Assembly (NCBI GenBank): GCA_041487355.1
Contig: JBGPND010000197.1
Coordinates: 1 to 9,825 of the forward strand
Length of the DNA: 9,825 nucleotides
Direction: 5' to 3'
From: JAMXLO01 sp041487355
GTDB lineage: Bacteria; Pseudomonadota; Alphaproteobacteria; Acetobacterales; Acetobacteraceae
Under the pieces are notes generated by a model. It was not told where the DNA came from and did no database searches. It saw nothing but the letters and a program-made list of their open reading frames with translations. A program made the position numbers and the translations under genes. Below, piece after piece: positions 1 to 7,097 of the stretch (its first letter is position 1; the number at the start of each line of letters is the position of its first letter).

Positions 1-787
1 CGTAGATCAGCCCCTCCGCCGCATAGGCGATCATCGCGTTGTTGTCGGTGTTGACCCCCTGCGTGATCGTGTTACCGGTGATCGTGGCGCGGCCGCCGTT
101 CGACAGGTCGATCGCGTAGCTGGTGGTGCCGGTCACGCCATCATCGAGCGTGTTGCCGGTCACCACGGTGCTCGCGGCACGGCTCTTGATGTCGTGACCG
201 ATCAGTGTTCCCTGGAAGTCGCTGTCCTTGACGGTCAGCGAAGCGAGCCGCCCGGCATACACGGCATGCGCAAAGCCACTGAGCGGCCCGCTGGCAATGC
301 CGTTGCCCTGGAAGATCGAGTTCTCGATCAGCAACGTGCCGGTGCCGTTCACCAGCGGCGTGGCCAGGATGCCATCCTGGTTCCCCACGAAGCGGCTGTT
401 CCGCACGATCAGGTCGCCGGCCTGATCGCGAATGCCCGCGCCGTTGCCATCGGGCACATGCGCGCCGGTGAATTCGATGTTGTCGATCGTGGTGCTGGCG
501 TTGATCACCAGGAAGCCTTTGCCATTCGCGATGTCCGTGGTTGCCGAGAACACCGGCGTACCGCTCACGCCCTGAATGGTCAGCGGCTTGTTGATGATGG
601 CGGTCTGGTTGACATAGAGCCCGCCATATACGTCGATCACGTCATTTGCCGCGGCGGCGGTGACGGCCGCTGCGAGCGTCGCGTAGGTCTGCCCCACCCC
701 CACGCTCAGCACCGTCGCCGCCGCGGGTGCACCCGCCGCGACCACCCAGGCGGCAGCGAGTGAGGCGAGCATTCGGCGTGCGAACAT
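1..787 (-). CDS. Secreted right-handed parallel beta-helix protein (3' end outside window)
   Basis: The reading frame is open from an ATG at 787 to the window edge, giving 262 residues without a stop; the C-terminus is missing. Residues 1-24 look like a signal peptide: Arg pair, Ala/Leu/Val-rich core, and a PAAA cleavage region near 20-24. Residues 30-58 carry the usual opening of parallel beta-helix proteins (GQTYATLAAAV, then NDVIDVYGGLY). Short repeated strand-turn units with N/D/G turns follow (ITIDNIEFTGA-like, LIVRNSRFVGNQDGI, LLIENSIFQGN, LTVKDSDFQG, ATITGNTI). Such folds occur in polysaccharide lyases, NosD-like and surface proteins; no catalytic residues can be assigned, so substrate and activity are unknown. 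Export to the periplasm or cell surface is inferred. A GGAG lies about 10 nt upstream of the ATG; an internal ATG at codon 6 is an alternative start that would still leave a signal peptide. Confidence 0.85.
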   Translation of the reverse strand, partial: MFARRMLASLAAAWVVAAGAPAAATVLSVGVGQTYATLAAAVTAAAANDVIDVYGGLYVNQTAIINKPLTIQGVSGTPVFSATTDIANGKGFLVINASTTIDNIEFTGAHVPDGNGAGIRDQAGDLIVRNSRFVGNQDGILATPLVNGTGTLLIENSIFQGNGIASGPLSGFAHAVYAGRLASLTVKDSDFQGTLIGHDIKSRAASTVVTGNTLDDGVTGTTSYAIDLSNGGRATITGNTITQGVNTDNNAMIAYAAEGLIY

Positions 788-851
788 GGCAGGGCAACTC
801 CAGCGGATGGCATTGCGGGCAAGCAGCTTAACCGGGCGGCGGCTGGTATGC

Positions 852-1033
852 GACGCCCCAGGGGGCGTCTCGCAGGGCAATCGAGTGAATGATGGAAAGC
901 CAGGCAATTACCTGAAGGTCCGCGCACCGCGCCTCCTGATACTGCCTTCACCGCTCGTATTTTCACTCGTCACCCCCGCTTTCGCGGGGGTGACGAGAAC
1001 TTTCAGGCGCTCACTCGATTGCCCTGGGGCGTC
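852..1033. repeat. Inverted-repeat element in a divergent intergenic region (MITE-like?)
   Basis: The 328-bp gap between the two divergent genes contains no credible gene. A perfect 15-bp inverted repeat (AGGGCAATCGAGTGA at 874-888 and its complement at 1011-1025) is extended outwards by GACGCCCC at 852-859 and its complement at 1026-1033. On the left side 14 extra bases (860-873) separate the two blocks, and GGGGCGTCTCG recurs directly at 862-872 and 1026-1036. The left arm also folds on itself (852-859 with 862-869). The arms enclose about 120 bp with a strong central-right hairpin. The arrangement resembles a small non-autonomous mobile element or a cluster of REP-like palindromes; no target duplication was identified, so the class is open. 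Confidence 0.6.
966..997. repeat. 14-bp perfect GC-rich hairpin (REP-like palindrome)
   Basis: CTCGTCACCCCCGC at 966-979 pairs perfectly with 984-997 across a TTTC loop. The GTCACCCCCGC...GCGGGGGTGAC core is of a kind commonly seen between genes in alphaproteobacteria. It lies upstream of both flanking genes and has no following T-tract, so it is unlikely to be a normal intrinsic terminator. A role in nucleoid or mRNA structure, or as a REP-type element, is inference. Confidence 0.75.
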
Positions 1034-1115
1034 TCGGGCGTGACCCGCCTCGCTTGACATGTTACGCACGCCGCGTCGCCGAACGCGCGGCAGGTGTCCG
1101 CATGAGAGAAGACCT

Positions 1116-4019
1116 GTGAACAACGTCACGATTGCGCCGGGCGATTCCCGTCTGGCGGAGCGGCTGCGGAGCGAAATCCGCGGCGCGGTGCTGTTCGACC
1201 GCGCCGACCGCGGCCGCTACGCCACCGATGCGTCGATCTATCAGGTCGAGCCGATCGGCGTGATCGTGCCGGAGGAGATCGGCGATGTCGCCGCGGCGCT
1301 GGCGATCGCGCGCGAGGAAGGCGTGCCTGTCCTGCCGCGCGGCGGCGGCACCAGCCAGTGCGGCCAGACGGTGAACCGCGCCCTGGTCATCGACTGCTCC
1401 AAACACCTGCGCCGCATCCTGCACGTCGATCCCGATGCACGCACCGCGCTGGTGGAGCCGGGACTGGTGCTGGGCCATCTGAATGCCGCCCTGCGCCAGC
1501 ACGGGCTGTTCTTCCCGGTCGATCCGTCGACGCATGCGCGCTGCACCATCGGCGGCATGGCCGGCAATAACTCCTGCGGTTCGAAGTCCATCCGCTACGG
1601 GTTGATGGCCGACAATGTGCGCGCGATCGACGCCATCCTCGCCGACGGCACGCAACACAAGTTCGGCCTGCTGCCGGACAACATTGGCGCCGCCGTTCCC
1701 TCCGGAATCGCCGAACTGATCCAGCGCCTGCGTGCGCTTGGCGCGGCGGAAGCCGAGGAGATCGCCGCCCGCTTCCCCTCCCAGCTTCGCCGCGTCGGCG
1801 GCTACAACATTGACGTGCTGACGCCAGTCGCGCGCCTCGCCGGGCAGGAGAATCTGGCGCGGCTGCTGGTGGGCTCGGAAGGCACACTGGCATTCTCCGC
1901 CGCCCTGGAGCTGACCCTGCATCCGATCAAGCCGCGCAAGCTCCTCGGCATCTGCCAGTTTCCGACGTTCCGCCACGCCATGGAAGCCGCGCAGCATATC
2001 GTGCAGCTCGATCCCGAGGCGGTGGAGCTGGTGGATCGCACGATGATCGATCTCGGCCGCGGCATTGCGATCTTCCGCGCCACGATCGACCGGATGCTGA
2101 TCGGCGAGCCGGACAGCCTGCTCATCGTCGAGTTCCACGGCCACGAGGACGCGCCGCTCGCCGCCAAGCTCGATGAACTCGAAGAACTGATGAGCGATCT
2201 CGGTCATCCGAACGCTGTGGTGCGCGCGACCAATGCGGCGTTCCAGGCCGATATCGCCGCGGTGCGCGAGGCAGGCCTCAACATCATGATGTCGATGAAG
2301 GGCGACGGGAAACCGGTGTCGTTCATCGAGGACTGCGCGGTCGATCTGGAGGATCTCGCCGACTACACTGAGCGGCTGAATGCCGTGTTCGAGCGCCACG
2401 GCACCAAGGGCACCTGGTACGCGCACGCCTCGGTCGGCTGCCTGCACGTCCGCCCGGTGCTGAACATGAAGGATCCGAAGGACGTCGCCACCATGCGCGC
2501 CGTGGCCGAGGAATGCTTCGCCCTGGTGCGCGAATACAAGGGTTCGCACAGCGGCGAACACGGCGATGGTCTCGTACGCAGCGAGTTCCACGCAACCATG
2601 TTCGGCCCGCGCATCGTGCGCGCCTTCGAAACGGTGAAGGACGCGTTCGATCCGAACTTCATGCTGAATCCCGGCCGCATCGTCCGGCCGCCGCGCATGG
2701 ACGACCGCACGCTGTTCCGATACGGGCCGGGCTACGCGCCGGTTGCCGACTTCACGCCGAAGCTCGACTGGTCGGAGCATCCCGGTCCGTTGGGCGGCAT
2801 GCTCGGCGCGGTGGAGATGTGCAACAACAACGGCACCTGCCGCGCGTTCGACGCCGGCGTGATGTGCCCATCCTATCGTGTCACGCGCGACGAAACGCAC
2901 CTGACGCGCGGCCGCGCCAACACGTTGCGGCTCGCGCTCACCGGCCAGCTCGGTGCCGATGCGATGGCATCCGATGCGGTGGCCGATGCGATGACGCTGT
3001 GCGTCTCCTGCAAGGCGTGCAGGCGCGAATGCCCAACCGGCGTCGACATGGCGAAGATGAAGATCGAGGTGCTGGCGGCACGCTTCGATCGCAACGGCCT
3101 GACGCGGCGCGACTGGCTGGTGGCCGAGCTGCCGCGTTACGCGCCGCTGGTCGCGCCGTTCGCGCCGCTCGTCAATCTGCGCAATCGGGTCCCGGCGTTG
3201 CGCCGGCTGGGCGAGCGCATGCTCGGCTTCGCGGCCGCGCGTCCCCTGCCCACCTGGCGGCGCGACGCATTCCGCGACGGCGAGGCTGCTGCATTCACCC
3301 CATCGCACCAACGCGGCGAAGTGCTGCTGCTCGCCGACACGTTCAACCGCTGGTTCGAGCCGGAAAACCTGCGCGCCGCCTTGCGCGTGCTGACCGCGGC
3401 GGGATACCGCGTGCGCATGCCGGCATATCGCGGCCGCCCGGTCTGCTGCGGCCGCAGCTACCTCGCTTCCGGCATGGTGGACAAGGCGCGCGGCGAGGCA
3501 CGGCGCACGCTCGGCATCCTCGGCAGTGAGCTGCCGGTGATCGGTCTCGAACCGTCCTGCCTGTTCACGCTGCGCGACGAGTACCGTTCGTTGCTGCCCG
3601 GCGCCGCGACCGATGCGCTGGCTGGCCGTGCCTTTCTGCTCAGCGAATTCCTGGCGCGCGAGCAGCCCGAGCTGCGACTCAAGGGAATGCCCGCGACGAC
3701 GTTCGTGCACGGCCATTGCCATCAGAAATCGTTCGGGGCGTTCCCGGCTACGCTTGAGATGCTGAGGCGGATTCCGGAACTCGCGGTGAAACCGATCGCA
3801 TCCTCCTGCTGCGGCATGGCGGGCTCGTTCGGTTATCAGGCCGAGACGCAGGAGGTTTCGCGCGCGATGGCCGAGGCCGGCCTGTTGCCGGCTGTGCGCA
3901 ATGCCGCGGCGGACGACATCATCGTCGCCGACGGCACGTCCTGCCGTCATCAAATCCGCGACCTGGGCGGACGGGAGGCAATCCATTCGGTTCGGGTGCT
4001 GGAGCGAGCATTGGCATGA
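1116..4019 (+). CDS. FAD-binding and 4Fe-4S dehydrogenase, D-2-hydroxyacid/D-2-hydroxyglutarate type (YdiJ-like)
   Basis: This 967-residue protein fuses a GlcD-like flavoprotein to a GlcF/GlpC-like iron-sulfur half. The FAD-binding PCMH domain covers about 45-270, with PRGGGTSQCGQ at 74-84, a DPSTHARCTIGGMAGNNSCG stretch at 136-155 and GSEGT at 253-257. The FAD oxidase C-terminal domain runs to about 525 and includes HSGEHGDG. The Fe-S part has cysteines at 569, 575 and 584, then CxxCxxCxxxCP at 629-640. Two cysteine-rich CCG modules follow (CCG at 777-779; HGHCHQ at 865-870 and SSCCG at 897-900). Length and order match E. coli YdiJ (about 1,018 residues). It probably oxidises a D-2-hydroxy acid to the 2-oxo acid and passes electrons to a quinone or flavoprotein at the membrane; the substrate is not decidable here. 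I prefer GTG at 1116, with GAGA 7 nt upstream, over the ATG at 1059, because the 19 added residues are Arg-rich and unlike the family. Confidence 0.92.
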   Translation: MNNVTIAPGDSRLAERLRSEIRGAVLFDRADRGRYATDASIYQVEPIGVIVPEEIGDVAAALAIAREEGVPVLPRGGGTSQCGQTVNRALVIDCSKHLRRILHVDPDARTALVEPGLVLGHLNAALRQHGLFFPVDPSTHARCTIGGMAGNNSCGSKSIRYGLMADNVRAIDAILADGTQHKFGLLPDNIGAAVPSGIAELIQRLRALGAAEAEEIAARFPSQLRRVGGYNIDVLTPVARLAGQENLARLLVGSEGTLAFSAALELTLHPIKPRKLLGICQFPTFRHAMEAAQHIVQLDPEAVELVDRTMIDLGRGIAIFRATIDRMLIGEPDSLLIVEFHGHEDAPLAAKLDELEELMSDLGHPNAVVRATNAAFQADIAAVREAGLNIMMSMKGDGKPVSFIEDCAVDLEDLADYTERLNAVFERHGTKGTWYAHASVGCLHVRPVLNMKDPKDVATMRAVAEECFALVREYKGSHSGEHGDGLVRSEFHATMFGPRIVRAFETVKDAFDPNFMLNPGRIVRPPRMDDRTLFRYGPGYAPVADFTPKLDWSEHPGPLGGMLGAVEMCNNNGTCRAFDAGVMCPSYRVTRDETHLTRGRANTLRLALTGQLGADAMASDAVADAMTLCVSCKACRRECPTGVDMAKMKIEVLAARFDRNGLTRRDWLVAELPRYAPLVAPFAPLVNLRNRVPALRRLGERMLGFAAARPLPTWRRDAFRDGEAAAFTPSHQRGEVLLLADTFNRWFEPENLRAALRVLTAAGYRVRMPAYRGRPVCCGRSYLASGMVDKARGEARRTLGILGSELPVIGLEPSCLFTLRDEYRSLLPGAATDALAGRAFLLSEFLAREQPELRLKGMPATTFVHGHCHQKSFGAFPATLEMLRRIPELAVKPIASSCCGMAGSFGYQAETQEVSRAMAEAGLLPAVRNAAADDIIVADGTSCRHQIRDLGGREAIHSVRVLERALA

Positions 4020-5491
4020 TGACGCCTCAGGACGTACTGACGTTCTGGTTCGCTGGCGATCCGGCGGTGCGTCGGAGGATCTGGTTCGAGAAGAACATTG
4101 CGTTCGACTCCGGATGCAATCGCTTCGTGGACGCACTGCGTGAGGCGAAACTGGGCAGGCTGGACTTCTGGGCCGAGACGCCGCGCGGCGCGCTCGCCTT
4201 GCTGATCGTACTCGACCAGATGTCCCGCAACCTGCATCGCGGCTTACCGGAATCCTATGCCGCCGACACCAGGGCACGCGCGGTGGCGCGCGCCGCGCTC
4301 GCCCGCGGCTTCGATCAGCAGGTCGGTCCGATCGAGCGCATGTTCTTCTACCTGCCGTTCGAGCATTCCGAAGACCTCGCGGACCAGGACGAAGCCGTGC
4401 GTCTGTTCGAGACGCTGCGCGAGGTGCTGGGCGAGCGGGCGATCGAGGCCGCTCACCGGCATCGTGACGTGATCCGCCGGTTCGGTCGCTTCCCGCACCG
4501 CAACGCGGTGCTTGGCCGCGTCAACACCCCGGCGGAAGAAGCTTATCTCGCAGAGCCCGGTGCCGGCTTTGGTCCCCGCGATGAAGGAGGGCACGCCATG
4601 AACGAACTGGCCGACCAGGACCATGATATCGGCTCGGGCGAATATCGCTATCGGTTCCGCCGCAACTGGGCGAAGCCGCCGCGCTGGTGGAACTTCGGCG
4701 AGGTAGGCCAATCCGGTCCGCCGCAGACGTGCGTGAAGGGGGCCGTCGCCGCCAATGGCGACGTCTATGTGCTGTCCCGCGCGGCGCATCCGGTGATGGT
4801 GTTCGATGCCGAGGGGCGCTTCGTCAGTTCCTGGGGCGAAGGCAAGTTCTCGACCTTCGTGCACGGGTTGACCATCGACCCGGCCGGACATGTGTGGATC
4901 GCCGATTCCGGCCTGCACACGGTCACGCAACACACACCGGACGGCACCAAGCTGCGCACGCTCGGCAGTCCAGGCGCCGCGAGCCCCACGCTCTACGGCA
5001 AGCCATTCAACATGCCGACCGGCGTAGCAATTGCATCGACCGGCGAGCTGTTCGTTTCCGACGGCTACGGCAACCGCCGGGTTCATTGTTTTTCACCCGA
5101 TGGCGAGCTGAAACATTCGTGGGGCGAGCCGGGCGACGGACCCGGACAGTTCGCTCTGGTACATTTCATCACCGCCGACGCCGAGGACCGACTGTATGTG
5201 TGTGATCGCGAAAATCACCGCATCCAGATCTTCGCAACGACCGGCCAGGTCCTCGCGCAATGGACCGGCTTCATGATGCCGAGCGATCTCGCGTTCGGAC
5301 GCGAGGCGATCTACGTCGCCGGTGCCGACGGCGTCTCGATCTGGACCAAGGACCGTCGCAAGCTCATCCACCTCGGTCGCGACGAACCGTTTGACGGCGC
5401 CTTCAACGTGCACGGCATCTGGCTGGACGCCGAGGAGAACATCTACCTCGCCCAGTTCGACCGCGCGGTGAGCAAGCTGACCCGGGTGTGA
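4016..5491 (+). CDS. DUF924 domain fused in frame to an NHL/PAL-like six-bladed beta-propeller
   Basis: The ATG at 4016 overlaps the stop of the dehydrogenase gene (ATGA), so the two are translationally coupled. Residues 1-185 are a complete DUF924 domain: FWFAGDP, IWFEKN, WAETPRGALALLIVLDQMSRNLHRG, FFYLPFEHSED, FGRFPHRNAVLGR. DUF924 has no established biochemical function. The frame then continues with no stop into a propeller at about 215-491, with repeated strand-turn units such as HGLTIDPAGHVWIADSGLHT, GELFVSDGYGNRR and RLYVCDRENHRIQIF. The propeller resembles proteins annotated as peptidyl-amidoglycolate-lyase-like NHL repeats. There is no signal peptide, so it should be cytosolic. DUF924 normally ends as a stand-alone protein near this junction, where a strong ribosome binding site and ATG occur. 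The product may therefore be a real 491-residue fusion, two proteins from one frame, or two genes merged by a one-base change. Confidence 0.85.
   Translation: MMTPQDVLTFWFAGDPAVRRRIWFEKNIAFDSGCNRFVDALREAKLGRLDFWAETPRGALALLIVLDQMSRNLHRGLPESYAADTRARAVARAALARGFDQQVGPIERMFFYLPFEHSEDLADQDEAVRLFETLREVLGERAIEAAHRHRDVIRRFGRFPHRNAVLGRVNTPAEEAYLAEPGAGFGPRDEGGHAMNELADQDHDIGSGEYRYRFRRNWAKPPRWWNFGEVGQSGPPQTCVKGAVAANGDVYVLSRAAHPVMVFDAEGRFVSSWGEGKFSTFVHGLTIDPAGHVWIADSGLHTVTQHTPDGTKLRTLGSPGAASPTLYGKPFNMPTGVAIASTGELFVSDGYGNRRVHCFSPDGELKHSWGEPGDGPGQFALVHFITADAEDRLYVCDRENHRIQIFATTGQVLAQWTGFMMPSDLAFGREAIYVAGADGVSIWTKDRRKLIHLGRDEPFDGAFNVHGIWLDAEENIYLAQFDRAVSKLTRV
4584..4590 (+). promoter_or_regulatory. Strong internal Shine-Dalgarno at the DUF924/propeller junction
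   Basis: AAGGAGG lies exactly 7 nt upstream of an in-frame ATG at 4598. It is the best ribosome binding site in the window and falls precisely between the two domains of the open frame. An out-of-frame TGA (4582-4584) overlaps its first base, the usual arrangement for the end of one gene and start of the next. Confidence 0.75.
4598..5491 (+). CDS. NHL-repeat beta-propeller protein from internal start (alternative to fusion)
   Basis: Starting at the internal ATG gives a 297-residue protein, MNELADQDHDIGSGEYRYRF..., comprising the whole propeller without DUF924. That is a natural size and N-terminus for a free-standing NHL-repeat protein. Six blades can be recognised by their recurring G-x-hydrophobic-x-V/A-D strands. 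Three histidines begin separate blades: 283 (VHGL), 383 (LVHF) and 466 (NVHGIWLD) in fusion numbering. Their spacing of about 100 and 83 residues recalls the three zinc-binding histidines of peptidyl-alpha-hydroxyglycine alpha-amidating lyase. Equivalence is inference, and no peptide-amidating partner is present. It shares the operon of the upstream dehydrogenase, so a role linked to that oxidation is possible but unproven. This entry overlaps the fusion frame and describes the alternative product. Confidence 0.55.
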   Translation: MNELADQDHDIGSGEYRYRFRRNWAKPPRWWNFGEVGQSGPPQTCVKGAVAANGDVYVLSRAAHPVMVFDAEGRFVSSWGEGKFSTFVHGLTIDPAGHVWIADSGLHTVTQHTPDGTKLRTLGSPGAASPTLYGKPFNMPTGVAIASTGELFVSDGYGNRRVHCFSPDGELKHSWGEPGDGPGQFALVHFITADAEDRLYVCDRENHRIQIFATTGQVLAQWTGFMMPSDLAFGREAIYVAGADGVSIWTKDRRKLIHLGRDEPFDGAFNVHGIWLDAEENIYLAQFDRAVSKLTRV

Positions 5492-5525
5492 TCCGGAGGA
5501 CGGGACGACGTAGTATCGCTGCTGT

Positions 5526-6224
5526 CTATGCTCGATTTTCCAACCGAGCGACCGGCCTGCTGTCCTCCACCGTCACTCTGACGGCAAAATCGTAGCGGCC
5601 GATGTCGAGCGCTATGTCCAGATCGCCCGGATGCATGTGCGGACGCGCTGGATCGTGAAAATGCGCGATTTCGCCGCCGGCCAGGATCACCTGGCGAACA
5701 GCTTGCGCATTCCCCGGCCGCCCTTCCAGAAGATTGCGCAGGTGGATGGCGCACAACTCGTCTTCGTCCGTTCGCACGACGGCGCGGTTGCCCATCGCCA
5801 CCAATGTGATCAGGTCCGGCGATGCAGACAGCAGCGCTCGTGCCGTGGCATTGGCGGTGACCAAGGAAGCGGCATAGAGCCGGTCGGCCCGGCCCGCGGC
5901 GACGATGCCCTGCGTGCCGGCACTGGTTCGTTGCATGATCGTCCGGCCTCTGAGGTCGGCCTGGGACACCTCGAAGGGCGAGTTCCCGAAGTCGAACCCG
6001 GCAGGCATGCGGCCGCCAACCTCGCCCATGCAAACCTGGCCGATGGCGTTGTCGCGCAGCGACAAGGCCTCCTCGACCGTGCTGACCATCACGATGCGCG
6101 ACGCACCGTTGGCCAGCGCCACGGCAGCGGTCGTGAACGCGCGGAACACGTCGATGATGGCCACTGTGCCGGTGGCTCGCCGGGCACCCTCAAGCAGGCT
6201 GTCGATGCGAATTTCCCTGGCCAT
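5526..6224 (-). CDS. ComB-like 2-phosphosulfolactate phosphatase family protein
   Basis: The 232-residue protein matches the ComB family in length and in its motifs: IIDVFRAFTTA at 23-33 (Asp25 and Arg28), CMGEVGGR at 65-72, GNSPFEV at 80-86, TIMQRTSAGTQG at 95-106, and the acidic RTDEDELCA near 151-159. ComB hydrolyses 2-phosphosulfolactate in archaeal coenzyme M synthesis. Bacteria without that pathway also carry family members whose substrate is mostly unknown, and no other coenzyme M or sulfolactate gene is visible here, so the substrate stays open. No membrane segment or signal is seen; a cytosolic, magnesium-dependent enzyme is expected from the family. The ATG at 6224 follows a GAGGGGG/AGGA purine tract, and an upstream extension of the frame lacks family similarity. 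Its end converges on the propeller gene across 34 nt with no clear terminator. Confidence 0.85.
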   Translation of the reverse strand: MAREIRIDSLLEGARRATGTVAIIDVFRAFTTAAVALANGASRIVMVSTVEEALSLRDNAIGQVCMGEVGGRMPAGFDFGNSPFEVSQADLRGRTIMQRTSAGTQGIVAAGRADRLYAASLVTANATARALLSASPDLITLVAMGNRAVVRTDEDELCAIHLRNLLEGRPGNAQAVRQVILAGGEIAHFHDPARPHMHPGDLDIALDIGRYDFAVRVTVEDSRPVARLENRA

Positions 6225-6341
6225 GTCCTGCCCCCTCAGACGCGATGCGCGGCCTACCGCGTGAGCATGTTCAGTGCAAGTTGTTCGACGCTTGCGTCTG
6301 GCCGGCAATGGCGGCGCGCCAAAAGCCGGAAAAGCGTCGCG

Positions 6342-6365
6342 CCACCCGTGTCCGGCCACGGGTGG
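6342..6365. promoter_or_regulatory. Perfect 9-bp inverted repeat between divergent genes
   Basis: CCACCCGTG at 6342-6350 is followed by six bases and its exact complement CACGGGTGG at 6357-6365. It lies in the 211-bp divergent gap between the ComB-like and SnoaL-like genes, 70 bp upstream of the latter's ATG. It could be a regulator-binding operator or an untranslated-leader hairpin; the sequence does not decide. The rest of the gap shows no gene and no clear sigma-70 promoter. Confidence 0.45.
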
Positions 6366-6435
6366 ATGGACAGTATTCACCGTGCAGCCTGAGTGGGTTA
6401 TGCATATCGGCAGGTTGCCCGTGGAAGGACTTGCA

Positions 6436-6819
6436 ATGAACGCCGCCACCGACAAACCGGACGCCGAGACCATCGTTGCCAAACAGCTCGCAGCCTACAA
6501 TGCACGCGATATCGACGCGTTCATGGCGATGTGGCACGACGATGCCCAATACTTCGAGCATCCCACCAAATTGCTGGCCAATGGCGCGGCGGAGATACGC
6601 GCGCGTCATGTGATTCGCTTCAGGGAACCGGAACTCTTTGGGCGACTGATCGCACGAATTTCGGTTGGCAATATGGTGGTTGATCGTGAGGTGGTTACCC
6701 GTAGCTTCCCCGAAGGACGCGGCCAGGTGGACGTTATCGCGATCTATGAGGTCGAGGGCGACAAGATCGCAAGGGCCTGGTTCAAGCAAGGCATACCCGT
6801 ACTTGATGCGGACGCGTGA
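6436..6819 (+). CDS. SnoaL/NTF2-like small protein
   Basis: A 127-residue protein with the cone-shaped alpha+beta barrel signature of the SnoaL-like/NTF2 superfamily: an N-terminal helix with VAKQLAAYNARDIDAFMAMWHDDAQYFEHP (about 14-43), then RARHVIRF and a strand-rich half ending VDVIAIYEVEGDKIARAWFKQG. Members act as isomerases, hydrolases, cyclases or ligand-binding proteins. Asp35 and Asp36 and His34 in the WHDDA segment line the usual pocket position, but the activity cannot be named. GGAAGGA lies 6 nt upstream of the chosen ATG; the longer frame from 6274 adds 54 residues of non-family sequence. It is followed 20 nt later by the next gene, suggesting co-transcription. No signal peptide is seen. 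Confidence 0.85.
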   Translation: MNAATDKPDAETIVAKQLAAYNARDIDAFMAMWHDDAQYFEHPTKLLANGAAEIRARHVIRFREPELFGRLIARISVGNMVVDREVVTRSFPEGRGQVDVIAIYEVEGDKIARAWFKQGIPVLDADA

Positions 6820-6839
6820 TTGCCACCGTGGGAGCAGAA

Positions 6840-7097
6840 ATGACCGACATCCTCACACCTCTGACGATCGACTTCCTCGCCTGGCTTGCCCGCGAGCCTC
6901 GGCCATACGCCGACGTGATGGATGCCTGGCGAACCTCCTGCCCGCGCCTCACGATCTGGGAGGATGCCATCGACAATGGGCTCGTCACCCACAGGCATGC
7001 GCCCGGCCAGGCCACGCTGATCGTGCTGACGGCGCGCGGCGAGGCATTGCTCGCGGCGCAGCGCGATCCAGCCACGGCTGACGCTGGACAGCCGTAG
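6840..7097 (+). CDS. Small conserved hypothetical protein, possible winged-helix-like
   Basis: The 85-residue protein starts with ATG, GGAG being 5 nt upstream, 20 nt after the SnoaL-like gene; a GTG at 6816 that overlaps the previous stop is a weaker alternative. The N-terminal half is helical (LTIDFLAWLAREPRPYADVMDAWRTSCPRLTIWEDAIDNGLV). It is followed by a short beta-hairpin-like section (ATLIVLTARGEALLAA) and a loose tail. The order helix-helix-helix, 'DNGLV', then hairpin with 'LTARGEALL' looks like the second half of a MarR/PadR-type winged helix, where a similar 'LT..G..L' follows the recognition helix. At this length it would be a minimal domain, so DNA binding is only a suggestion. 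Its stop codon falls inside the first bases of the following palindromic repeat. Confidence 0.75.
   Translation: MTDILTPLTIDFLAWLAREPRPYADVMDAWRTSCPRLTIWEDAIDNGLVTHRHAPGQATLIVLTARGEALLAAQRDPATADAGQP

Noticed and set aside
901..914. Near-palindrome CAGGCAATTACCTG in the first divergent gap
   Set aside because: It is short and imperfect inside, and could be chance; it might be an operator, but nothing else supports this.
1054..1059. Perfect TTGACA 57 nt upstream of the dehydrogenase GTG
   Set aside because: No acceptable -10 hexamer occurs 16-18 nt downstream (the region is CGCCGA-like), so I do not call a promoter.
1062..4277. Very long minus-strand open frame (1071 codons) opposite the dehydrogenase gene
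   Set aside because: It is antisense to a gene with clear FAD and Fe-S motifs; its His/Arg/Ala-rich product has no domain features. Long antisense frames are expected with this G/C-biased codon use.
5631..6392. 253-codon plus-strand open frame
   Set aside because: It lies opposite the ComB-like gene, which has family motifs and a good start; this frame has neither.
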